From Campylobacter concisus (GTDB lineage: Bacteria > Campylobacterota > Campylobacteria > Campylobacterales > Campylobacteraceae): DNA of 64,000 nt. Numbering within the stretch: the first letter of the stretch is position 1; each line of letters starts with the position of its first letter. The translations under genes and the position numbers were made by a program. The stretch is from assembly GCF_002165775.1 (NCBI RefSeq), contig NZ_NDYP01000002.1:310001-374000 (forward strand), read 5' to 3'. Below, in pieces: positions 25,629-34,854 of this stretch. Below the pieces are notes generated by a model. The model had not been told where the DNA came from. It searched no databases and saw nothing but the letters and a program-made list of their open reading frames with translations.

Positions 25629-27551
25629 TTAGCCAACGACCGCGCCGTTTTTGACCTTGCCCTGCGTGCCAAGAAGCGTTAGAGAGCCGTCTGATGCGCT
25701 TAGGATCATGCCTTGCGAGACATATTTTTTCATCATCGTTCGCTCTTTTAAATTTGCTAAAACGCAAACTTGCTTGCCTACAAGCGAGCTAGGCTCGTAG
25801 TATTTGGCGATGCCAGATAAAATTTGACGTGGCTGCTCCTCGCCAAGATCTATCTTAAATTTAAGCAGTTTCTCACTGCCCTCAACCCTCTCGCACTCGA
25901 GCACTTCGCCTACTTTTATCACAATTTTGGCAAAGTCATCGATGCTAATAATATCTTCTTCTTTTTTCTCCTCTTTTGGCTCAGCTTTTGCCTCCATTTT
26001 TGGCTCTCTTGCCTCGCCCATTAGCTCTTTTTCTATCCTTGGGAAAAGTGGCTCAGTAGCTTTTGTCACAAAATTTGAAATTTCATTTTTTAATACAAGA
26101 CTTTCGTAAGAAGCCGTATCTATACTAAAGCTAAGCGTATTAGCTATCTTAGCGCAAGTTTTTGGCATAGCTGGGCTAAGTAGTATTGCTACTTTTGCAA
26201 GTAAATTTGCACAAAGTGCCACGAGCGCGTTTGCTTCGTCAATTTTGCCAGCTTTTACAAGCGACCATGGCTCATACTTCGCAACGGCTGCGTTTGCTAG
26301 CGTTACGACCTTCCAAATATCCTCTAAGTAGCGATTTGTAGCTAAATTCTCTAAATTTTTTATAGCCTCATCAAGGTAGCCCTTCGCCTCATCAAGCTCG
26401 GCTTTGTGAAATTTGATCACGTCTTTTGAGTCGATTTTATAGTCGCTATACTTTGCACTCATGCCAACAATGCGGCTTAGCAGGTTGCCAAGTCCGTTGC
26501 CAAGTTCTGAGTTTATACGCTCGATCAAAGCCTTTTGGCTGTAGTCGCCATCTTGACCAAATGGTACTTCTCTAAGCAAAAAGTATCTGAAATTTTCAAG
26601 TCCGTAAGTATTTGCAACTTCTCTTGGGTTTATGACATTGCCCTTGCTTTTGCTCATTTTTTCACCATTTATAGTCCACCAGCCGTGCGCTGCTACGTGT
26701 TTTGGTAGTGGCAAGCCAAGGCTCATCAAAAATGCCGGCCAGTAAACTGCGTGAAAGCGTAAAATATCCTTGCCAACGATATGAGTAGTATATGGCCAAA
26801 GATCCATTCTGGCGCCATCTCTTGAGTATCCTAGCGTTGTTAGGTAATTTATAAGCGCGTCAAGCCAGACGTACATAACGTGCTTTTCATCGTTTGCACT
26901 ATTTGGTAGCTTTATGCCCCAGTCAAAGCTCGTTCTTGTTACTGAAAGATCTTTTAGTCCACCTTTTACAAAGCTTACGACCTCGTTTTTCTTACCTTTT
27001 GGGATGACGCAAAGCTCGTCGTTTTCGTACCATTTTAAAAGCGCATCTTCATATTTTGAAAGCTTAAAAAAGTAGCTCTCTTCTTTGACTAAAGAAGTCG
27101 CTCGGCCGCAGTCTGGACAGTGATTGTCTTCTAGTAGGTCTCTTTGGTTAAAAAAAGTTTCGCAGCTAACGCAGTAAAATCCCTCATATTCTCCTTTGTA
27201 AATGTCGCCATTTGCTTGCATCTTTTCAAAGACATTTTGCACGGTTTGTTTGTGCTCTTCGTCGGTTGTTCTTATAAAATGATCATAGCTTATCTCAAAC
27301 TCATCCCAAAGTGATCTAAATTTCGCACTGATCTCATCAGCATACTCTTTTGGTGTCTTACCTCTTGCGCGAGCTGCTTGTTCGATCTTTTGACCATGCT
27401 CATCTGTGCCAGTCATAAAGTAGGTCTCTTTGCCTTGTAGGCGGTTAAATCTAGCAAGCGTATCAGCGATTATAGTCGTGTAGGCGTGACCGATGTGTGG
27501 CACGTCGTTTACATAGTATATTGGAGTCGTTATATAAGCTTTTTCTTTCAT
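25629..27551 (-). CDS. metG: Methionyl-tRNA synthetase
   Basis: The 640-residue class I synthetase has PHIGHAYT (HIGH) near residue 18 and KMSKSKG (about residue 302). One CxxC-CxxC zinc knuckle, CVSCETFF...CPDCG, lies near residue 130. The C-terminal EMAP/tRNA-binding domain (IKVGEVLECERVEGSEKLL) occupies about 535-640, as in dimeric bacterial MetRS. A Lys/Glu-rich linker connects it to the anticodon domain. Length is normal. It heads or sits inside a minus-strand run with the small Cys protein, fbp and mobB upstream. Confidence 0.97.
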   Translation of the reverse strand: MKEKAYITTPIYYVNDVPHIGHAYTTIIADTLARFNRLQGKETYFMTGTDEHGQKIEQAARARGKTPKEYADEISAKFRSLWDEFEISYDHFIRTTDEEHKQTVQNVFEKMQANGDIYKGEYEGFYCVSCETFFNQRDLLEDNHCPDCGRATSLVKEESYFFKLSKYEDALLKWYENDELCVIPKGKKNEVVSFVKGGLKDLSVTRTSFDWGIKLPNSANDEKHVMYVWLDALINYLTTLGYSRDGARMDLWPYTTHIVGKDILRFHAVYWPAFLMSLGLPLPKHVAAHGWWTINGEKMSKSKGNVINPREVANTYGLENFRYFLLREVPFGQDGDYSQKALIERINSELGNGLGNLLSRIVGMSAKYSDYKIDSKDVIKFHKAELDEAKGYLDEAIKNLENLATNRYLEDIWKVVTLANAAVAKYEPWSLVKAGKIDEANALVALCANLLAKVAILLSPAMPKTCAKIANTLSFSIDTASYESLVLKNEISNFVTKATEPLFPRIEKELMGEAREPKMEAKAEPKEEKKEEDIISIDDFAKIVIKVGEVLECERVEGSEKLLKFKIDLGEEQPRQILSGIAKYYEPSSLVGKQVCVLANLKERTMMKKYVSQGMILSASDGSLTLLGTQGKVKNGAVVG

Positions 27552-27566
27552 ATCTTTCCTTTAATT

Positions 27567-27785
27567 TTAAAAATCAAATCCACCATCACTGCCAGTATTG
27601 CCCTTTGACATCGAGTTGTAGCAGCTATTTACGTACTCTTTTCTTGTCTCGCAGTCAAAAAATACTTCGCAGCTAAAGCAGCTTTTTTGCCCTTTTTGGC
27701 TTTGGCACTCTTGCATGATTTTAACCTTTTGCTTTAGGGCTAGCTCAAATGCGTCAAGTGGCTCGTTTGTTTGTGCTTCTTGCAT
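27567..27785 (-). CDS. Small cysteine-rich conserved protein
   Basis: The 72-residue protein has a central cysteine cluster, C-x9-C-x2-C-x5-C-x9-C (QECQSQKGQKSCFSCEVFFDCE...NSCYN), and an acidic, Gly-rich tail. The spacing suggests metal or Fe-S binding, or a disulfide knot, but it has no signal peptide, so a cytosolic metal site is more likely. Its stop is 16 bases before metG and its ATG overlaps the fbp stop, so it belongs to the fbp-metG operon. A similar small gene sits at the same place in C. jejuni (Cj0839c by position). Function unknown. Confidence 0.7.
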   Translation of the reverse strand: MQEAQTNEPLDAFELALKQKVKIMQECQSQKGQKSCFSCEVFFDCETRKEYVNSCYNSMSKGNTGSDGGFDF

Positions 27786-28648
27786 TATTTTTGCTCGTAA
27801 AATTTATGTAAAAGTGAAATTTCATCACGTGAGCCAAAAAAGCATGGCGTTGTTTGGTGAATTTTTTCTATTTTTATATCAAAAAGTGTTTGATTTTCGC
27901 CGTTTGAGGTTGCGCCCTTTGCGTTTTCATATATAAATGCAAATGGCAACACCTCAAAGACGACCCTTAGCTTGCCATTTGGATGATCGCTCGTTGCTGG
28001 GTAGCTAAAAAGACCGCCACCTTTTAGTAAAATTTGATGCAAGTCGCTCACCATCGCGCCTGAATATCTTAGTCTGTAGCCCTCGTTAAATAGCTCGTTT
28101 ATGAAATTTCTATGCGTTTGGCTCCAACCTTTTTGCGTAGCTCCCGTGGCGTTTAGCTTGCCTTTTTCTTTTAGCTCAAGCTCTTTTACAAATTTAAACT
28201 CGCCATCTTTGCCAAGCCTATAAAATTTAGGCAAAGCGCCCTTTTTCTCAGCAATTACTAGCTCAAGCCTTGGACCATAGATGCTGTAAGCTGCGGCTAT
28301 TAAATTTTCTGGTTTTACTTCGTTTTCATAGATACCAAAGATCGAGCCAACGGCGAAATTTACATCAACTAGGCTTGATCCATCGAGTGGATCATAGGCG
28401 ATGATAAATTTAGCATTTTTGTTTATCTCAAGCTCGTCCTCTTTCTCTTCGCTAATTAGCGCTTTTACGCAGGCAAGCTCCTTAAATTTAGCTGTGATGA
28501 TCTCGTCGCTTTTGACATCAAGCTTTAGCTGTGTGTCGCCAGTCGCATTTTCGTGAGTTGTGTAGCCAAGATCGGCGTATTTTATCACTTCGCTTATCTC
28601 TTTTGCGATCTCTTTTATGGTGTTAAAAATTTGATTTAATTCTTGCAT
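27785..28648 (-). CDS. fbp: Fructose-1,6-bisphosphatase, class I
   Basis: This gluconeogenic phosphatase hydrolyses fructose-1,6-bisphosphate at C1. The metal site is [14 protein letters not shown] (about residue 105), with SEEKEDE upstream and the sugar-binding [14 protein letters not shown] near residue 200. I start at the ATG at 28648, which overlaps the mobB stop (TAATG), giving 287 residues; the frame runs upstream into mobB, but that segment is not family-like. Campylobacters that use no sugars need Fbp for hexose synthesis. Confidence 0.95.
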   Translation of the reverse strand: MQELNQIFNTIKEIAKEISEVIKYADLGYTTHENATGDTQLKLDVKSDEIITAKFKELACVKALISEEKEDELEINKNAKFIIAYDPLDGSSLVDVNFAVGSIFGIYENEVKPENLIAAAYSIYGPRLELVIAEKKGALPKFYRLGKDGEFKFVKELELKEKGKLNATGATQKGWSQTHRNFINELFNEGYRLRYSGAMVSDLHQILLKGGGLFSYPATSDHPNGKLRVVFEVLPFAFIYENAKGATSNGENQTLFDIKIEKIHQTTPCFFGSRDEISLLHKFYEQK

Positions 28649-29127
28649 TATACAGCCTTTGCATTTTTGATTATCCACGCACAAATGGCGTCTATATCGT
28701 CTAAATTTATATTTTTTATCTCGTAAGGAATTTGTTTTTTGTATGTTGCGATCGCATCTGAAAAGCTAAGATATTTTTCATCTATTTCATCTTTAAAAAC
28801 ACTTAATCTTGGCAGCGGAAGCGTCTTTAACCCCTCGACTAAGAGCATATCAAACTCGCCCAGCATTTTAATGACATCGCTAATTTCTTGTGGATTTTGT
28901 GAGAAATAAGTTGTTCTAGTCGGACTCATCACCACCACATCTGCTCCAGTTTGAGAAAATTTAAAGCTATCCTTGCCTTCAACATCAAATTTGGCCTTGT
29001 CGCCCGGGTCGTGTTTTACTATCGCGACTTTCAAACCATCATCTATAAATTTTTTTGCTACCTTTAAAATAAGAGTCGTTTTCCCGCTATTTGAAGGGCC
29101 AGAAAAAGCAATAGCAAGTCTTTTCAT
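28648..29127 (-). CDS. mobB: MobB-like molybdopterin-guanine dinucleotide accessory GTPase
   Basis: The 159-residue protein has a P-loop [11 protein letters not shown] (residues 10-20), followed by [30 protein letters not shown], the characteristic MobB HD segment (given here as landmarks). MobB binds GTP and assists MobA in attaching GMP to molybdopterin for enzymes such as formate dehydrogenase and nitrate reductase. It is the first gene of the minus-strand group mobB-fbp-Cys protein-metG. It ties in with fdhD and modE elsewhere in the window but is not near them. Confidence 0.92.
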   Translation of the reverse strand: MKRLAIAFSGPSNSGKTTLILKVAKKFIDDGLKVAIVKHDPGDKAKFDVEGKDSFKFSQTGADVVVMSPTRTTYFSQNPQEISDVIKMLGEFDMLLVEGLKTLPLPRLSVFKDEIDEKYLSFSDAIATYKKQIPYEIKNINLDDIDAICAWIIKNAKAV

Positions 29128-29248
29128 AAGAACCTTTTTTTGTTAAAATTTCTCGCGATTATAACTTATGTTGGCTTTAAAATTTATGAGTGAAATTTAA
29201 AAATTAAAATGCTAAAATGGCAGAAATTTTAGAAATTCAAGAGTTTTT

Positions 29249-29728
29249 ATGAGCAAATTTTTATCGTTTTTTGTATTTATTTTGATGATATTTGGCTGTG
29301 CTGGTGAAAAAGTAATTGTACATGAGCCGTTAAAAAATGAGCTTCTAGCTTACACGAGCAAAAGTGAGATTATTGACGGTACTGATAGAACGCTAATTGT
29401 AGCAACTTATCTAAATCCTATTTATAACTCAGATTTAGATGCAAGCAAAGAGCACTTTTTGGTGGCTATAAACCCAAAAGAGCACGCTAGCGAGCTAAAT
29501 AATATCAAGGTAAATAATGACTCAAATGCCACAAATGCAAGACTACTTGATGAAAATGACGAGATGCTAAAATTTGCTGGATTTTCTATGCCTTGGGCGG
29601 TTTATTACGAAGTGACCGCACCAAGCAAGCAAAGCGATGATCTAGCACTTAGTTTCGAAATTTATCAGTCAAAGCCGGTTTTGTTAAATTTTCGAAAAGT
29701 TGCGAAATCTTTATATTGGAACCAGTAA
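29249..29728 (+). CDS. Putative lipoprotein
   Basis: The 159-residue protein has a signal stretch FLSFFVFILMIFGC with Cys17 in a lipobox-like setting (IFGC). The mature domain has TLIVATYLNPIY and FAGFSMPWAVYYEVTAPSKQ, with no recognised family. A homologue lies at the same place in C. jejuni (Cj0842 by position). Its last 80 bases overlap the 3' end of slt on the opposite strand, so the two genes' coding tails are complementary. The start ATG at 29249 lies just downstream of an AT-rich leader. Function unknown. Confidence 0.7.
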   Translation: MSKFLSFFVFILMIFGCAGEKVIVHEPLKNELLAYTSKSEIIDGTDRTLIVATYLNPIYNSDLDASKEHFLVAINPKEHASELNNIKVNNDSNATNARLLDENDEMLKFAGFSMPWAVYYEVTAPSKQSDDLALSFEIYQSKPVLLNFRKVAKSLYWNQ

Positions 29729-31286
29729 GCGCCATATAGATCACGTAGTTTGCAAGCACCTTTTTGCCGTAGTTTCTAGTCTCAGCCACAGGGACAAGCT
29801 CGATCGATAAAAACGGCTCAAATTTTCCCTCTTTAAACATATCATCTCTTGTGATAAGCTTTTTAGTAAAGCCGATACCGCCGTTGTACGCGTATGCGGT
29901 AAAGAGCGGATGATAGAGAAATTTATCAAGATAGTTTAGGTGATGGTTTGCAAATTTAAATGCAATATCTGTTTTAAAAAGATCGTCTTCATCAAAATTT
30001 GGGATTTTTAGCTCTTTTTTGCCGATCGCATTTGCGAGAAATGGCATAAACTGCATCATTCCAAGGGCGTATGAAGTAGAAACCACGCTTGGGATAAAGA
30101 GACTCTCTTGTCTAGCTAGGGCATAGATCATCGATTTTCTTTCGTTGCTGATACCCTCAAGCTCAGGAGAGCTTGGCATCAAGAAGTATTGCTTCTCCCA
30201 GCCATGCGCCTTTTGCATGAAAAATGCATAGGCACCGATACTTTCGTTTGTATAAAATTTCTTCGCAAATTCGCTTGCTTGCGTGGCATTCATATCCTTT
30301 GCAAGGGCTGCAGTTTTGTTCCATAAAAACGGATCGCTTACGTCAAAATTTTCGATATTTTGCTTACTAGGCCTTGGTACGATGACCTCAAGTGGTTCAC
30401 CACCGATCAAATCTCTTGCGTAAAGTGAGTATATATTCGCGTCCTTGCTGACACTTAGCTCTTTTAAAAAGCTTTCGTTTTTGCTTATCTGGTACTGCCA
30501 AAAGGTCGCATTATCTCTTTGCCACGCCCTTTCAAATGTGCTCTTGGCTCTTGCAAAAAGGCTAAAAGCGATATCGTCTTGTCCTAGTAAAATGGCATTT
30601 AATCCAAGCGTAAAAGCATCATTTTTCTCAGTGATGGCTGGATCGATGCTTAGCAAATTTCTCCTAAAGCCTTCATATTTTTTATTAAAAACAATATCGT
30701 TTAATAAATTTGTAAAGCCCTTTTGTGAGTAGAGCTTGGTCATGAAATTTGTATCAAAACTTTCGCTAAAAAGTGTACTTTTATTTTGCGGGCTAGAGGC
30801 GTTAAATAGCTCTAGAAAGCTCTTTGTATCGTTTAGTTTTACAAATGCCTGGGCTGGATTTGTCTCATTTAGTGCGAGTAAAATTTTTGATTTTTCTGGA
30901 TTTGTCTTTGCAAGATTAGCTGCTAAAATTTCACGAGTGTGATTATCAAGCTTTAAGCTAAAAGCAATAGATGTTAGAAAATTTTGGCAGATTAGATTTG
31001 CCTGGGTGATATTTTTTGCATTTACACCAGGACATTTGCTAGGAGCCGCTTTTGGAGGTAAAATTTTATCGATTGATTTTTGAACAAGGCCTGCTTTTCT
31101 AAACACATCACGCGAAAGATCTGCGATCTGCTCTTTTGTGTAACTGCCCTCGTTGATAAGGCGGTTGATGTAGTAGTCTTTTGCTAGGCTTTTTGGCTCA
31201 TTTTTTAGCTCTTCGTAGGTATAAATTTTGGCCAAAAGAGCAACGCAGGCAAGAGAGAGAATACTAAAGTGACGCAGCAAAACCAA
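29649..31286 (-). CDS. slt: Soluble lytic murein transglycosylase
   Basis: The 545-residue periplasmic enzyme cleaves peptidoglycan glycan strands to 1,6-anhydromuropeptides. The catalytic SLT domain is C-terminal: ALARQESLFIPSVVSTSYALGMMQFMP carries the catalytic Glu and the GMMQ motif, and FTAYAYNGG follows. The large N-terminal part is the helical superhelix of Slt-type enzymes. The signal peptide is HFSILSLACVALLAKI. The start is probably TTG at 31286, within the end of yggT (23-base overlap). Its 3' end overlaps a lipoprotein gene on the other strand by 80 bases. Confidence 0.92.
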   Translation of the reverse strand: MVLLRHFSILSLACVALLAKIYTYEELKNEPKSLAKDYYINRLINEGSYTKEQIADLSRDVFRKAGLVQKSIDKILPPKAAPSKCPGVNAKNITQANLICQNFLTSIAFSLKLDNHTREILAANLAKTNPEKSKILLALNETNPAQAFVKLNDTKSFLELFNASSPQNKSTLFSESFDTNFMTKLYSQKGFTNLLNDIVFNKKYEGFRRNLLSIDPAITEKNDAFTLGLNAILLGQDDIAFSLFARAKSTFERAWQRDNATFWQYQISKNESFLKELSVSKDANIYSLYARDLIGGEPLEVIVPRPSKQNIENFDVSDPFLWNKTAALAKDMNATQASEFAKKFYTNESIGAYAFFMQKAHGWEKQYFLMPSSPELEGISNERKSMIYALARQESLFIPSVVSTSYALGMMQFMPFLANAIGKKELKIPNFDEDDLFKTDIAFKFANHHLNYLDKFLYHPLFTAYAYNGGIGFTKKLITRDDMFKEGKFEPFLSIELVPVAETRNYGKKVLANYVIYMALTGSNIKISQLFENLTKPALTDKFRN

Positions 31287-31557
31287 ACAAAAGCCTTATT
31301 AAAAATTGATCTAAAAATTGAAGTGCTAAAAGTACGATAAGCGGAGTAAAGTCGATGCCGCTAAAATTTGTTTTTATGTAGCGCCTAATAAAGCTATAAA
31401 CCGGCTCAGTTAGCCTATAAAGTAGCTGCACGACCGGCGAGCTAGGATCAGGTCTGACCCAGCTAATCAGAGCTGCTGCGATGATGACCCAAGTATAGAC
31501 CGTGATAATAAGGTGCAAAATGTTTGCGATCGCTGAAAATAGGGTGGAAAGTATCAT
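31264..31557 (-). CDS. YggT-family membrane protein
   Basis: The 97-residue protein has two hydrophobic helices (LHLIITVYTWVIIAAALISWV and FTPLIVLLALQFLDQFLI) joined by a loop with the family signature RPDPSSPVVQLLYRLTEPVYSFIRRY. YggT proteins are small inner-membrane proteins, sometimes linked to cell division or osmotic shock, with no proven biochemical role. It lies 8 bases after gltX and overlaps slt, so gltX-yggT-slt is one transcription unit, as in C. jejuni. Confidence 0.88.
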   Translation of the reverse strand: MILSTLFSAIANILHLIITVYTWVIIAAALISWVRPDPSSPVVQLLYRLTEPVYSFIRRYIKTNFSGIDFTPLIVLLALQFLDQFLIRLLFGFAASL

Positions 31558-31565
31558 TTTTGCTC

Positions 31566-32861
31566 CTAGATTAAAATTTTAGCTAGATCATCTTTTATAA
31601 GAGGATAGAGCTCGCTTAGCTCAGGGCCGTGAAGATCGTTTGTAAGAAGCGTACGTAGCGGCATGAAAAAGTTTTTACCTTTTAAATTTGTAACGCTCAT
31701 AAGCTCTTTTTTAAACTCATCAAATGTTTTGCAAGCTTTTAAATTACGAGCTGCTTTTTTGATGATCTCAAATTCGTTTTTGTACTCATCTGGAGCTATT
31801 TTTGGTGAGTATATAGCTTCTACTTTTGCTTTTATCTCGGGCACTAATGAGCTTTCCTGAGTGTAAAATTTAACTAACTCAGCCAAATTTTCATCTACGC
31901 CAAAAATTTCTTTTATACGCTCTTTTGAAGCAAGCTTGATGTGCTCTCTATTTATCTGCTCGAGTTTTTTCACGTCAAATCTAGCTGGCGAGCGTGAAAT
32001 TTTGGTTATATCAAACCACTTCACCGCCTCTTCGATGGTAAAAATTTCAGTCGGAGTTTTGTTACCAAGAAGTATCAAATAGTTTGCGATCGCCTCAGGT
32101 AAAAATCCCTGCTCAAAGAGCCATTTTACGCTTGATTCGTTCTCGCGCTTGCTCATTTTTTTACCATCTATATTTAAAAGGATAGGCAAATGCGCGTAGT
32201 TCATCTTGCCAGTGTAGCCAAGGCCTTCTCGTATGAGATCTTGCTTTGGTGTATTGCTCACGTGATCCTCGCCACGTATGACAAAGGTCACGCCTTCAAG
32301 CATATCATCAACTGCGCAGGCGAAGTTGTAAGTTGGAGTCTTGTCTGCTCTCATGATGACAAAGCTATCAACTGCGTCTGGCTCGAAGCTCAGCTCGCCT
32401 TTGATCGCATCTGTAAAGCTCATCGTGCGTGTTGGCTTTTTCATACGGATGACAAATGGCTTCTCGCAGTTTAAAACTTCAGCATCGCTTAATCTCTCGC
32501 AGGTACCGTCGTATCTATATGCCACGCCTTGTTCTTTTGCTTTTTGTTTTTTTGCCTCGAGTTCTTCTTCGGTGCAAAAGCAAGCAAAGGCCTTTTTATC
32601 GATAAGAAGCTTTGAAGCTAACTGCCTGTGGAATTTTAAATTTTCACTTTGGATGTAAATTTGCTCTGGCTTTATACCAAATTTGCTTAAAATTTCTAAG
32701 ATATCTTTCTCTTTTCCCTCGATATTTCGCTCTTTATCGGTATCTTCTATGCGTAAAATAAAGCCACTTTTATCTTGTAAAGAACAAATATAATTAAAAA
32801 TAGCGGCACGTAAATTTCCTATGTGCATATCTCCTGTTGGAGAGGGTGCAAAACGATACAT
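31566..32861 (-). CDS. gltX: Glutamyl-tRNA synthetase (GltX1 type)
   Basis: The class I synthetase charges tRNA-Glu. The N-terminus reads [16 protein letters not shown], so the usual HIGH motif appears as HIGN (residues 13-16). KMSKR is present near residue 240, and [15 protein letters not shown] precedes it. The start at 32861 gives 431 residues; the frame extends far upstream without family likeness and would overlap mscL on the other strand. Epsilonproteobacteria carry two gltX genes, one for tRNA-Glu and one for tRNA-Gln followed by amidation. Size and neighbours (yggT, slt) match GltX1 of C. jejuni. Confidence 0.93.
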   Translation of the reverse strand: MYRFAPSPTGDMHIGNLRAAIFNYICSLQDKSGFILRIEDTDKERNIEGKEKDILEILSKFGIKPEQIYIQSENLKFHRQLASKLLIDKKAFACFCTEEELEAKKQKAKEQGVAYRYDGTCERLSDAEVLNCEKPFVIRMKKPTRTMSFTDAIKGELSFEPDAVDSFVIMRADKTPTYNFACAVDDMLEGVTFVIRGEDHVSNTPKQDLIREGLGYTGKMNYAHLPILLNIDGKKMSKRENESSVKWLFEQGFLPEAIANYLILLGNKTPTEIFTIEEAVKWFDITKISRSPARFDVKKLEQINREHIKLASKERIKEIFGVDENLAELVKFYTQESSLVPEIKAKVEAIYSPKIAPDEYKNEFEIIKKAARNLKACKTFDEFKKELMSVTNLKGKNFFMPLRTLLTNDLHGPELSELYPLIKDDLAKILI

Positions 32862-33006
32862 AAGCTCATTCCTTACGTTAAATTTTGAGTTTGGATTATA
32901 ACACCAGCTTGATAAATTTAAAGTTATGTAATTTGATTTTTTTAGCCGAAGCAAAGCATTTCTTGAATAAAATCCGAACAAAAAATTAACATTTTTAGGA
33001 GAAACA

Positions 33007-33411
33007 ATGAGTTTTATAAGCGAATTTAAAGAATTTGCGATGCGTGGAAATGTCATAGATATGGCTGTAGGTGTTGTTATAGGTGGCGCGTTTGGAAAGA
33101 TCGTTTCATCACTAGTTGGTGATGTTATAATGCCAGTTGTTGGTGTTTTAACTGGAGGTGTAAATTTTACTGATCTTAAACTTACATTAAAAGAAGCAGT
33201 AGATGGTGTACCTGCTGTTACGATAAATTATGGCTCATTTATACAAACAATGGTTGATTTTTTAATAATCGCATTTTGTATTTTCTGCGTTATCAAAGCT
33301 TTAAATACACTTAAAAATAAATTACCAAAAGAGGAGCCAGCTCCAGCAGAGCCTGAAACTCCAGCCGACATAGTACTTCTAACTGAGATTAGAGATCTAC
33401 TTAAAAAATAA
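33007..33411 (+). CDS. mscL: Large-conductance mechanosensitive channel MscL
   Basis: The 134-residue inner-membrane channel opens at high membrane tension and saves cells from hypo-osmotic lysis. The N-terminus [37 protein letters not shown] and the second helix [17 protein letters not shown] are diagnostic. The cytoplasmic bundle ends EIRDLLKK. There is a good AGGAG site 5 bases before the ATG. It is divergent from gltX with a gap of 145 bases. The short inverted repeat AAGGGAA/TTCCCTT at 33426-33441 may be its terminator. Confidence 0.97.
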   Translation: MSFISEFKEFAMRGNVIDMAVGVVIGGAFGKIVSSLVGDVIMPVVGVLTGGVNFTDLKLTLKEAVDGVPAVTINYGSFIQTMVDFLIIAFCIFCVIKALNTLKNKLPKEEPAPAEPETPADIVLLTEIRDLLKK

Positions 33412-33513
33412 TTTCATACAATTCGAAGGGAAAATTCCCTTTGAAAATCTATTAAAATTTATCTTATTTTTATATGCTAAAATATTTTTTATTTCAAAAA
33501 GGCGAGTGAAAAT

Positions 33514-34152
33514 ATGATAGAGAAAATCCCATTTTTTCAAGGCTTAAACGAAGAAGATTTAGCCAAACTTGAAGCCATAAGTGTCGTAAAAAAGTATAAA
33601 AAGGGTGAATTTTTATTTATAGAAGGTGAGGAGCCAAAATGGTTAATATTTTTAATAAGTGGCTCTGTTAAGCTTTATAAAACTACGGCAAATGGCAAGG
33701 AAATTTTTATCCATCAGCTTGCACCTATGAATTTTGTAGCTGAAGTCGTAAATTTTGAAAATATCCCTTATCCAGCAAGTGCCATTTTTACCATATCTGG
33801 CGAGGTGTTAAAGATAAATTATGAAAAATTCGCGGCTGAATTTTTAATAAAACCAGAAATTTGTATGAAATTTTTAAAATCAATGTCCGAAAAGATAAGA
33901 ATCACAACAAATCTACTTCATCAAGAGTTAATTTTAAGCTCAGAAGAAAAAGTGGCTAAGTTTATTTTAGATCATGAAGATTTATTTAACGAGCTAAAAC
34001 ACACAAAAATTTCATCAATACTTAATATGACTCCAGAAACTTTTTCGAGAATTTTAAATAAATTTAAAACAAATGGTTTAGTTAAACTTGATGAAAAGAA
34101 CCAAATTTTGGAAAAAGATGTGGGTGGACTGCAAGAAATTTATTCTTATTGA
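33514..34152 (+). CDS. Crp/Fnr-family transcription regulator
   Basis: The 212-residue regulator has an N-terminal cyclic-nucleotide-type beta-roll (about 8-120, with KKGEFLFIEGEEPKWLIFLISGSVKLYK), a dimerisation helix (about 120-145) and a C-terminal winged helix (KISSILNMTPETFSRILNKFKTNGLV, about 165-190). It has only one cysteine, so it is not an Fe-S Fnr; it may sense nitric oxide, nitrite-derived species or heme like NssR, or another ligand. The next genes on the same strand, 120 bases on, are the haoCA cytochromes, making it their likely regulator. A 16-base dyad with Crp/Fnr spacing lies in that gap. Confidence 0.88.
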   Translation: MIEKIPFFQGLNEEDLAKLEAISVVKKYKKGEFLFIEGEEPKWLIFLISGSVKLYKTTANGKEIFIHQLAPMNFVAEVVNFENIPYPASAIFTISGEVLKINYEKFAAEFLIKPEICMKFLKSMSEKIRITTNLLHQELILSSEEKVAKFILDHEDLFNELKHTKISSILNMTPETFSRILNKFKTNGLVKLDEKNQILEKDVGGLQEIYSY

Positions 34153-34230
34153 AAGTTAATATCAAATAAATATTTTCATTTACTTAAAGAAAAAATTTAT
34201 ATATTTTTGGATAGTATTCGTCTAAAATTT

Positions 34231-34246
34231 TCGTAAAAATTTACGA
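34231..34246. promoter_or_regulatory. Crp/Fnr-type dyad ahead of haoCA
   Basis: TCGTAAAAATTTACGA is a perfect 16-base palindrome. Read as CGTAA-N4-TTACG it has the 5-4-5 geometry of Crp/Fnr operators, comparable with TTAAC-N4-GTTAA reported for C. jejuni NssR. It lies 27 bases before the haoC start and just upstream of a TATATT that could be a -10 box. The binding protein is probably the adjacent regulator (inference). Confidence 0.45.
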
Positions 34247-34272
34247 TATATTGATAAATTCAGGAGGAAATT

Positions 34273-34845
34273 TTGGCTGAAGTTAAGAAGAAATTTTTTG
34301 TTTGGTCATCTGTGATAATAGGCATCGTAATCGGCCTTATCGCTTCTATGGGTATAGCTGATGTACTTCATGCGACTGGTAGTGGATTTGTCTGTACAAT
34401 GTGTCACACGATGGATCCTATGATGCTGCAATATCACGAGGATAAACACGGCGGTAATAACAAGCTTGGCATAAAAGCTGAATGTTCAGCCTGTCACCTA
34501 AACCATACAAGTGCCTATACCTATGTACTTACAAAACTTAAAGTATCGATAAATGATGGCTATAAGACATTTTTTACAGATACAGACAAGATCGACTGGC
34601 ATAAAAAACGCGAGCATGCATCTCACTTTGTCTATGATAGTGGATGTTTAACCTGCCACTCAAATTTAAAAAATGTTATTCAAGCTGGTAAATCATTCTT
34701 GCCACATAGAGATTATTTCGTTCTTGGAAATCCTAATAAGAAATCATGTGTTGACTGCCACGAGCATGTTGGTCACAAGAATTTAGGACTACAAATGGAT
34801 AAATTTGAAGCAATTAAAAAACAAGAAAACAATAAAACCAAGTAA
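34273..34845 (+). CDS. haoC: NapC/NrfH-type tetraheme cytochrome c, quinol-oxidising partner of the octaheme cytochrome (HaoC)
   Basis: The 190-residue protein has one N-terminal membrane helix (WSSVIIGIVIGLIASMGIA) and four CxxCH heme sites at residues 41-45, 71-75, 125-129 and 159-163. NapC/NrfH proteins take electrons from menaquinol and pass them to a periplasmic multiheme reductase. The start is TTG at 34273 with a strong AGGAGG site 6-8 bases ahead. It is followed after 9 bases by an octaheme cytochrome, not by NrfA, so HaoC is the better name than NrfH. The Lys/Asn-rich C-terminus faces the periplasm. Confidence 0.88.
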   Translation: MAEVKKKFFVWSSVIIGIVIGLIASMGIADVLHATGSGFVCTMCHTMDPMMLQYHEDKHGGNNKLGIKAECSACHLNHTSAYTYVLTKLKVSINDGYKTFFTDTDKIDWHKKREHASHFVYDSGCLTCHSNLKNVIQAGKSFLPHRDYFVLGNPNKKSCVDCHEHVGHKNLGLQMDKFEAIKKQENNKTK

Positions 34846-34854
34846 GGAGGAGAG

